Source: Bacteroidetes bacterium UBA1860
GTDB taxonomy: Bacteria; Bacteroidota; Rhodothermia; Balneolales; Balneolaceae
Assembly (NCBI GenBank): GCA_002338335.1
Contig: DDIC01000085.1
Location: 1-5,192, forward strand
DNA length: 5,192 nt
Direction: 5' to 3'
Below, piece after piece: positions 1-5,192 of the stretch (positions are counted from its first letter, which is position 1; each line of letters opens with the position of its first letter). A program made the position numbers and the translations under genes. A model generated the notes under the pieces. That model saw nothing but the letters and a program-made list of their open reading frames with translations. It was not told the DNA's origin and made no database searches.

Positions 1-473
1 TAAGTGTTGATGCATTTTTCCAATTTTCTTTCGGTCAATGGGCTCATGCGGGTACAGATTTCTATTTCACCAGAACACCTGACTTCTTAATGAACTTGAA
101 TACTGAAGTATTGGATCGTTGGAAGTCACCAGGCGACATGACGTACTATCCACGAGCCATGACTGGTGGGGCAGTTTTCCAAGAAACCGAGAACTACAGG
201 GTAACAGAAAGTACGCAAGGTATATACAACACAAGTTACATCCGATTGAAAAATCTTAATGTGACGTACGATATCCCAACGTCAATTACTGATGTAATTG
301 GTGTACGTGGTATGTCTGTCTATGCTGCAGGAGTGAACTTATTCACATGGACGGCGTGGCCATGGTTCGACCCTGAAGTAGCGGGAAGTACTACTGATAT
401 TTTTGGCAACCAAATCTACGCGTCATACCCAACCGAGAAGTCATTTTACGGTGGTATTCGCATACAATTTTAA
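1..473 (+). CDS. SusC/RagA-like TonB-linked outer membrane receptor, C-terminal part (5' end outside window)
   Basis: The reading frame is already open at the left edge (first full codon at position 3) and ends with TAA at 471-473, so about 157 C-terminal residues are visible. The segment reads as alternating aromatic/polar beta strands of an outer-membrane barrel. Typical SusC/RagA C-terminal signatures are present: EVLDRWKSPGDMTYYPR, the strand SYIRLKNLNVTYDIP, then VYAAGVNLFTWTAWPWFDPEV, and a last strand ending GGIRIQF with the terminal aromatic expected for recognition by the barrel assembly machinery. Proteins of this family are TonB-energised channels that import a ligand captured by a partner SusD lipoprotein. 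That partner follows 35 bases downstream, which confirms the assignment. The signal peptide, carboxypeptidase-like domain, TonB box and plug lie outside the window. The internal ATG at 90 is not the start, because the same frame codes convincingly upstream of it. The substrate cannot be deduced. Confidence 0.93.
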   Translation, partial: SVDAFFQFSFGQWAHAGTDFYFTRTPDFLMNLNTEVLDRWKSPGDMTYYPRAMTGGAVFQETENYRVTESTQGIYNTSYIRLKNLNVTYDIPTSITDVIGVRGMSVYAAGVNLFTWTAWPWFDPEVAGSTTDIFGNQIYASYPTEKSFYGGIRIQF

Positions 474-508
474 GTATGAACGTATTAACTAAACACAGTG
501 AGCGTCAC

Positions 509-1969
509 ATGAAAAAACTATTCATAGCATTTCTATCAGTTGGATTCCTTGCTTCATGTACGGAAGTACTTGAGGATGTGGAACCTTCAACGTCAGTCTC
601 TTTTGAAACAGCCTTGACATCAGCCGATGCAGTAGAAGCCATCCGCACATCGATGTATTCGAAAAAAAGAGGGAGTTTCGATTTTACAACAGAGTACTTT
701 ATAGGTCCTGCAGCTCTCGCAGACCTTACATCCAATCGCCCTGGTTCCTCACGATTCCAGGGTTTGAATGAAGCTTTTGGAACGAGTGGAACAGTTCACA
801 TCGGTTCATTTAGTGGATACGAAGTAATACAAGAAGCAAATCTCCTTATTAATGGTATTGCTGATGGTGTTATAGATCAAGCCACAATGGATCGTTATCG
901 TGGTGAAGCGTATGCTGCGAGAGCTTTTGCGAATCACCGTATGGCAACTACCTACGGTTATGAGCCTGGAACAGCTGCAGCATCTTCTTGGAATCTTAGT
1001 ATAATCTTGAGAGAAGAAGCTACACTTGATCTTGCACAGGCTACCCCATTACCTCGTAACACCATCGCTGAAGTCTATGCTGCTATAAAAAGTGATCTCG
1101 CACAAGCCAAATCTCTTCTTTCTGGAGTAAACAGCGATAATGGCTACGTAACCGAAGCATTCGTTGAAGGTATTGCCGCTAGGGTTCACCTCTATGCGGG
1201 TGAGTATTCTCAAGCGATAAGTGCTGCTGAAGCTGCAATTTCAAAAAGCGGCCGAACTCTAGTCACAACTGAGGAAGGTGTGGCTACAATGTTCCGTGGA
1301 CCAAATCCAGAAGCACTCTTTGAAATGGTGGTTAATAAAGATACTGAACCCATTGCTGGTTCAAATACAAACAGTGGCCCTGTTTCATACACATCCGATC
1401 AATGGGTAGCACAAGTTCCGACCAATGAATTGATCAACAAATATGAAGCTGGAGACTGGCGAGTTGCTGGATGGCATGGCGACTGCATCAGTGAGCAAAC
1501 TGTTGGTGCTACAGCCAATGGGTGCGAATTGGTAAACGATTTAGCTGTTTCCATCACCAAGTTTAATGGTTGGAAAGGTAACCTATCTCAAGACCTAGTC
1601 TACATGCGTGTAGCGGAAATGTACTTGATTTTGGCAGAAGCATCTGCAAAGGCATCTAATAATCCAGCTGCTGGAGTCCCGTACCTAAATGAACTGCGTG
1701 CGGCACGTGGAGTTGGAGCAGTACCTGCTGAAGCAACAGCAAATATGACAGCCTTTGAAGACTTCATACTTGACGAAAGAGCTCGTGAGCTAGCAATTGA
1801 GGGACATCGCTTTTTTGACCTTAAGCGTCTTGAACGTGATATCCCAAATTCTCTTGGTGGCATCAAAATGAGAAAAGATTCCTATCGAATCTTAGCTCCA
1901 TTTGGAATCGGTCTTCAAAATGTAAACCCACTTCTTGTTGAGAACCCAGGCTACGAAGTAGCTAATTAA
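509..1969 (+). CDS. SusD/RagB-family nutrient-binding outer membrane lipoprotein
   Basis: This gene encodes a 486-residue lipoprotein, within the usual SusD size range, which caps the SusC channel at the cell surface and captures its ligand. The chosen ATG at 509 gives a compact lipoprotein signal, MKKLFIAFLSVGFLASC, with lipobox LASC and acylated Cys17. An in-frame ATG at 476 would add 11 polar residues in front of the signal, which is less likely. Residues after the cysteine are acidic (TEVLEDVE), as often seen in surface-exported Bacteroidota lipoproteins. Family signatures visible are a TPR-like helix with RGEAYAARAFANHR near residues 131-144, RVAEMYLILAEASAKA from 367, LNELRAARG at 393-401, FILDERARELAIEGHRFFDLKRL (residues 419-441; the typical ER..EL..EG.R..DL.R motif), and the C-terminal NPLL.ENPGY at 473-482. 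Cys326 and Cys339 bracket a short insertion and may form a disulfide in a loop. The gene is in an operon with the susC-like gene upstream and a small lipoprotein gene 17 bases downstream. The ligand is not predictable. Confidence 0.95.
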   Translation: MKKLFIAFLSVGFLASCTEVLEDVEPSTSVSFETALTSADAVEAIRTSMYSKKRGSFDFTTEYFIGPAALADLTSNRPGSSRFQGLNEAFGTSGTVHIGSFSGYEVIQEANLLINGIADGVIDQATMDRYRGEAYAARAFANHRMATTYGYEPGTAAASSWNLSIILREEATLDLAQATPLPRNTIAEVYAAIKSDLAQAKSLLSGVNSDNGYVTEAFVEGIAARVHLYAGEYSQAISAAEAAISKSGRTLVTTEEGVATMFRGPNPEALFEMVVNKDTEPIAGSNTNSGPVSYTSDQWVAQVPTNELINKYEAGDWRVAGWHGDCISEQTVGATANGCELVNDLAVSITKFNGWKGNLSQDLVYMRVAEMYLILAEASAKASNNPAAGVPYLNELRAARGVGAVPAEATANMTAFEDFILDERARELAIEGHRFFDLKRLERDIPNSLGGIKMRKDSYRILAPFGIGLQNVNPLLVENPGYEVAN

Positions 1970-1972
1970 TCT

Positions 1973-1978
1973 AAAGGA
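1973..1978 (+). promoter_or_regulatory. Ribosome binding site of the small lipoprotein gene
   Basis: AAAGGA lies 8 bases before the ATG at 1987, inside the 17-base gap after the susD-like stop codon. It supports that start codon and translation from the shared operon transcript. It is notable because the other two starts in the window (509 and 2517) lack a comparable purine-rich site, which is common in Bacteroidota. Confidence 0.6.
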
Positions 1979-1986
1979 CATTAATC

Positions 1987-2430
1987 ATGAAAAACTTATC
2001 TCTCTATCTTGTAGCATTTGTCTTACTTTTCACGTCTTGTGATAGTTTGTTTGACGAGGGCGACAATAAAAAAGTGTATGATGGACCAGATTTAGTAGGG
2101 TTCTTCCCACTTCAGCAAACCATCTCTGCATCAACCACTAGCGGAACAACGGTTGAGGTACAGTTGATAGGTGAACAGAAAACGTCTGATTTGTCTATCT
2201 CTTATGGTGTTCATTCTTCTACAACTGCAACTTCTGGAACCCACTATACACTTTCTGGTTCAAGCGTAACCATAAGTGCTAATTCGTCAACAGCTGATAT
2301 CAATGTAGGTGTGGCGCCTGGTGATTTAACCGCGGGGCAAGAAGTGAAGCTTGTACTCGAGCTTCAAGGAGGCTCTGGTGTTGAAGCCTCAGAAAACCTA
2401 AAACTGGCGACAATCTACATCCGTCCATAA
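1987..2430 (+). CDS. Small outer-membrane lipoprotein with Calx-beta/DUF4843-like domain, SusCD accessory
   Basis: This is a complete 147-residue protein. MKNLSLYLVAFVLLFTSC is a lipoprotein signal with lipobox FTSC and acylated Cys18. It is followed by an acidic stretch, DSLFDEGD, that could act as a surface-export signal. The mature part is almost entirely beta: VEVQLIGEQ near 56-64, STTATSGTHYTLSG at 78-91, the strand SVTISANSSTADINVGV at 93-109, then LTAGQEVKLVLELQGGSGVEASENLKLATIYI. The pattern 'G.HY.L.G..VTI.ANSS.ADI.V' followed by 'L..G....L.L.L' is characteristic of the small Calx-beta-like/DUF4843/DUF1735-type lipoproteins encoded after susD genes. The gene follows the susD-like gene by 17 bases and is the last in the operon, just before a terminator. 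By position it resembles SusE/SusF-type accessory proteins, but it is far shorter and no carbohydrate-binding residues are evident. The lipoprotein call and operon membership are firm. The exact family and function are inferred. Confidence 0.85.
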   Translation: MKNLSLYLVAFVLLFTSCDSLFDEGDNKKVYDGPDLVGFFPLQQTISASTTSGTTVEVQLIGEQKTSDLSISYGVHSSTTATSGTHYTLSGSSVTISANSSTADINVGVAPGDLTAGQEVKLVLELQGGSGVEASENLKLATIYIRP

Positions 2431-2450
2431 CGTTGTAGTTTAAATGTTTA

Positions 2451-2485
2451 AAAGCCCGCTTCTGCAAAAGTGGGCTTTTTTTTTT
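2451..2485 (+). terminator. Rho-independent terminator of the SusCD operon
   Basis: An 11-base-pair stem pairs 2451-2461 (AAAGCCCGCTT) with 2468-2478 (AAGTGGGCTTT), including one G-U wobble at 2458/2471. The loop is six bases (CTGCAA), and a run of ten T begins within the stem at 2476 and ends at 2485. It starts 20 bases after the stop of the small lipoprotein gene, so it should end the susC-susD-lipoprotein transcript. The A-run on the 5' side is too short (AAAA) to make an equally good terminator in the opposite direction. Confidence 0.9.
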
Positions 2486-2516
2486 ACATTTTTAGTATTT
2501 CTTAATTCCTACCCCT

Positions 2517-5192
2517 ATGAAGGAACAATTGCTGCTATTTCTTTGGTTTTTAGTTTTGAACATCGTGTCATTGCCAGTGTCATTGATTGGACAAAACAGC
2601 CCCCTTTTTATAGCCCTAGAGTCTCAAAAGATCACACAAACTGAGCTCCAAGTCGATGAAATAGATCGTACCTACATTCGGTTTTACGATGGTTTGTTTA
2701 AATCAGTACAGCCCTTTGCGTCTGAGTTGATTAGCTTTGACTTAGATGGCGAACGACGTGAGTTTACGATTATGAAGAGAGCTGAATATTATACAGGGGT
2801 TTTCTCAGTAATCGCGAAGGAACTCCATACAGGGAGTTTATTTATTGCCACGGTCCAGGGGAACCGTTTTACAGCAAAAATCCATGATCATCGTAGAGAT
2901 GTAACAAGTCACATACGTTACAACGAATCGATTCATGAGCATTATCTGACGACGCTTAATGTAGAGGCTCTTGATATTTTAGGATGTGCTATTGACGATC
3001 ATAATCTTAGAGAGTTTCATAGTGAAACAATTGTTACAAAATCAGAAGTAATGACATCAGATTTCGATACGGAATCAAATTCATTTAAAACTGTTAATAA
3101 TTCATCAAGCCACACTATAGATGCTATTAGTGCAATCAGTAGTCTTGAAGATAAAACTACCATTGACATACTATATGTATACACTGATGCAGCGCAAGAA
3201 TTTGCTGAATTCTGCCAATTTAATGGCTACTCTGTTTGCGAATCAGTTAATACGATTGAAGCCTATTTGGCACAAATGACGATTCTGACTCAAAGTGCGT
3301 TTGACAATAGTGGCATCGCTATAGAACTACGCCCTGTGTTTAATTATAAGGTCGATTATGATGAGACTTCAGATGGGATAGGTTCTGGAGAAAGATTGCG
3401 TCGATTTACATCATCCCCCACTTTTAACCCCTCCAATTGGAATGCAGGTGGATACATGAATGATGTTCATGAGATTCGCGATGACGTTGGGGCTGATATG
3501 GTTGCAGGAATCTTTGATCTAAGTGATGTGGGGGGTATTGCTTGGCTTACTGGTTCTGTAACGGGGTTTCCTGAAATTGCATTTTCTTTAAATCGAATTC
3601 AGCAGCTCCTTACTGGATATACTCTTGCCCATGAACTTGGTCATAATATGGGGCTTGGCCATTCAAGATCACAGGCTTCGAATACAGCCGGACTGTTCGG
3701 CGGGCTGTTTCATTACTCAGTGGGGTACCAATGGGTTACTGAAAATGAAGCGTTTGTGACTGTTATGGGGTATGGTGAATTTAAACAAACCCTTAGTGGT
3801 GATACAGTTTTCACCCAGGATGCAGCGGTATTTTCATCCCCTGACGTGACTTGGCAAGGAGTGGCTGCGGGAACATTGGAAGCAATCTATGGACCAACAG
3901 ATGCCACCAGAAGTAATAAAGAAATTAAGCTCACAATCTCTGACTATCGTCCCACGATGGTGGATGCTCCCGAGATTGCAGTGGATCAAGAAGCAATAAC
4001 TATTTCCATGAATCGAGAAGACCGATTTGATGTCCCTTTGACTATCTCCAATACGGGTTCGTCCAATCTTATGTGGAGAGTTGCCACAAAATCTATTGAA
4101 CCACCCATGCCCGTTGAATCGTCTGATATTCCCTCGTACAGCCCGAACCTATCTTTAAGTTCATACGAAGGGGTAGAGCAGTCCGATGACCGAATTATTT
4201 TTTCAGAGGATTTTGAGGGCTTTAAAAGCCGACTTATTGGTGGCTATCGAGCTAGACAAGGATGGAGGACGCAATCGATAGATAATTTGTTTGCAATAAA
4301 GACAAATAATCCATCCTCTGGTGAAAAACATTTTCAGGTAAGAGCCTCTGAGGAATCGTCATACTACGTTCAAAGTCCATTTTTTGGACCTCAATTGGAA
4401 GGAACTTTTGAAGTCTCTTTTGATATATCTATCACAAACGATAGAGATACCGATGGATTCAATCGTGTCGATCTTCAGTTTTATGATGCAGTGAATTCCA
4501 CGCGTGCAGCGGGTGTCGCTATCAACAATAACCTAGAATTCCAGACATATCATCGCTCTGAGCAAGGTGGGTCAACAGTTATCATGAAAACCGGGGAATA
4601 CTTTGAGCCCAACACCTCTGACAACGATTCCTATAGAACGGTACGCATTAAGCTCAATGCCACAACCGCAAGAATTGAATATTACCTTGACGATATTCTT
4701 GTAAATGAATCACATTATTTAGATGCTGGTGTCATAGATGTCTTTTATGTCACCATGAATGGCGGGTTGCATCCATTAGGCCTTGTCGATATTGATAATA
4801 TCCAGGTGCGCCGGCCCAATTTATTTGAATGGCTCGATATTGATGACGTGGCAGGTGCTGTTGATCCAGGTCAACAGGGAACCCTAAATCTATCCTTCAA
4901 TACCATAGGAGTGAGCGCAGGCGTATATCAAACAAAGCTTCAATTAATCAACAATTCCCAATCCTCAATTGTTGAGATCCCAGTTACATTATCTGTGAGT
5001 ACTGCGGTTTCCAATGAGGAAGATCCATTAAGACCAAGTGAGTTTAGGTTAAGCCCTGCATATCCGAATCCGTTTAACCCTCAAACCACACTATCTTTTG
5101 AAATCCCTGAAGCAAGTGTTGTATCCTTGGAGGTATTTGATATTTTGGGACGAAGAGTGCAAACTTTGACGAACGAGCCGTTTGCGGCAGGA
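2517..5192 (+). CDS. Secreted multidomain metzincin zinc metalloprotease with T9SS-type sorting domain (3' end outside window)
   Basis: One open frame of 892 codons runs off the right edge without a stop. The ATG at 2517 gives a signal peptide (MKEQ, then a Leu/Phe/Val-rich core to about residue 25, cleavage probably near LIG/QN). No Shine-Dalgarno site is seen. Residues ~28-212 look like a pro-region. The catalytic domain begins near TIDILYVYTDAA (215-226). It contains the zinc site HELGHNMGLGH (His372, His376, His382; catalytic Glu373) and the Met-turn TVMGYG (Met417), and it closes with AVFSSPDVTWQGVAAGT, typical of bacterial reprolysin-like (M12B-like) peptidases. Residues 485-522 (PEIAVDQ to ISNTGSSNLMWRV) and 769-828 (LFEWLDIDD to PVTLSVS) resemble the two halves of one Ig-like/choice-of-anchor domain. 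Between them lies a jelly-roll LamG-like segment from FSEDFEGF (562) to VDIDNIQVRR (757). Residues 842-892 (FRLSPAYPNPFNP to VFDILGRRVQTL) begin a T9SS type A/FlgD-like sorting domain. Roughly 30-40 residues are probably missing. Export by T9SS and extracellular or surface protein degradation are inferred. Confidence 0.93.
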   Translation, partial: MKEQLLLFLWFLVLNIVSLPVSLIGQNSPLFIALESQKITQTELQVDEIDRTYIRFYDGLFKSVQPFASELISFDLDGERREFTIMKRAEYYTGVFSVIAKELHTGSLFIATVQGNRFTAKIHDHRRDVTSHIRYNESIHEHYLTTLNVEALDILGCAIDDHNLREFHSETIVTKSEVMTSDFDTESNSFKTVNNSSSHTIDAISAISSLEDKTTIDILYVYTDAAQEFAEFCQFNGYSVCESVNTIEAYLAQMTILTQSAFDNSGIAIELRPVFNYKVDYDETSDGIGSGERLRRFTSSPTFNPSNWNAGGYMNDVHEIRDDVGADMVAGIFDLSDVGGIAWLTGSVTGFPEIAFSLNRIQQLLTGYTLAHELGHNMGLGHSRSQASNTAGLFGGLFHYSVGYQWVTENEAFVTVMGYGEFKQTLSGDTVFTQDAAVFSSPDVTWQGVAAGTLEAIYGPTDATRSNKEIKLTISDYRPTMVDAPEIAVDQEAITISMNREDRFDVPLTISNTGSSNLMWRVATKSIEPPMPVESSDIPSYSPNLSLSSYEGVEQSDDRIIFSEDFEGFKSRLIGGYRARQGWRTQSIDNLFAIKTNNPSSGEKHFQVRASEESSYYVQSPFFGPQLEGTFEVSFDISITNDRDTDGFNRVDLQFYDAVNSTRAAGVAINNNLEFQTYHRSEQGGSTVIMKTGEYFEPNTSDNDSYRTVRIKLNATTARIEYYLDDILVNESHYLDAGVIDVFYVTMNGGLHPLGLVDIDNIQVRRPNLFEWLDIDDVAGAVDPGQQGTLNLSFNTIGVSAGVYQTKLQLINNSQSSIVEIPVTLSVSTAVSNEEDPLRPSEFRLSPAYPNPFNPQTTLSFEIPEASVVSLEVFDILGRRVQTLTNEPFAAG

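Noticed and set aside
505..735. Minus-strand frame of 76 codons opposite the susD-like gene
   Set aside because: Shadow of a well-supported gene; no recognisable protein features and no start context.
1210..1392. Minus-strand frame of 60 codons opposite the susD-like gene
   Set aside because: Low-complexity Ala/Ser/Val-rich translation mirroring the real gene's codons; no independent support.
1600..1866. Minus-strand frame of 88 codons opposite the susD-like gene
   Set aside because: Lies antisense to the most conserved SusD motifs; Arg/Ser/Ala-rich composition is typical of a shadow frame.
2438..2452. Direct repeat of GTTTAAA (2438-2444 and 2446-2452)
   Set aside because: Seven AT-rich bases repeated once next to a terminator is expected by chance; no matching copies seen elsewhere to suggest an operator.
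2486..2516. Promoter for the protease gene in the 31 bases between the terminator and its start codon
   Set aside because: The space is AT-rich, but I see no good match to the Bacteroidota -7 element TAnnTTTG with a -33 TTTG. The best string, TAGTAT at 2493-2498, has no -35 partner. A promoter must exist nearby but cannot be placed from sequence alone.
2444..2644. 66-codon + strand frame starting inside the terminator stem
   Set aside because: It begins upstream of the hairpin, runs through the terminator's T tract and overlaps the signal peptide region of the protease in another frame. The protease frame has clear domain content and this one has none.
2517..5192. Possible frameshift or broken protease gene
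   Set aside because: The frame was followed codon by codon from 2517 to 5192 with no stop, and recognisable motifs occur in the same frame throughout. The gene is merely cut by the window end.

Overview
The window looks like chromosomal DNA from a member of the Bacteroidota or the wider FCB group. Three things point there: a SusC/SusD outer-membrane uptake pair, lipoproteins with acidic residues after the acylated cysteine, and a secreted protease ending in a type IX secretion (T9SS) type A-like sorting domain. The YPNPFNP form of that domain is most familiar to me from the Balneolota/Rhodothermota/Ignavibacteria side of the group, so a marine or halophilic Balneolaceae-like organism is my best guess. 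This is an inference from motifs, not a database result.

Layout, all on the + strand. (1) Positions 1-473 hold the 3' end of a susC-like TonB-dependent receptor gene, about 157 codons covering the last beta strands of the barrel. (2) Positions 509-1969 hold a complete susD/ragB-like lipoprotein gene. (3) Positions 1987-2430 hold a small lipoprotein with a Calx-beta/DUF4843-like fold signature. It is probably an accessory surface lipoprotein in the position of SusE/SusF-type proteins. (4) Positions 2451-2485 hold a strong intrinsic terminator that closes this operon. (5) From 2517 to the end of the window runs one uninterrupted reading frame of 892 codons, cut off at its 3' end. It encodes a secreted multidomain zinc metalloprotease of the metzincin clan. 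Its order is signal peptide, pro-region, catalytic domain with HELGHNMGLGH and a downstream Met-turn, an Ig-like/choice-of-anchor domain that appears to be split by an inserted jelly-roll (LamG-like) domain, and a C-terminal T9SS-type sorting domain.

Genes 1-3 form a transport operon: SusC is the TonB-driven channel, SusD is the surface lid that captures the ligand, and the small lipoprotein probably assists at the surface. The ligand cannot be read from the sequence, because no glycoside hydrolase, sulfatase or regulator lies in view. The only adjacent enzyme is a protease, which makes a RagAB-like oligopeptide system conceivable. However, the terminator shows that the protease is a separate transcription unit, so the link is only by position.

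Nothing here is clearly a new system. The most interesting details are in the protease: the apparently nested domain, a matrixin-type Ser after the third zinc histidine in an otherwise bacterial reprolysin-like domain, and a lone pro-region cysteine that could act as a cysteine switch. I found no RNA genes, mobile elements, CRISPR arrays or significant repeats.
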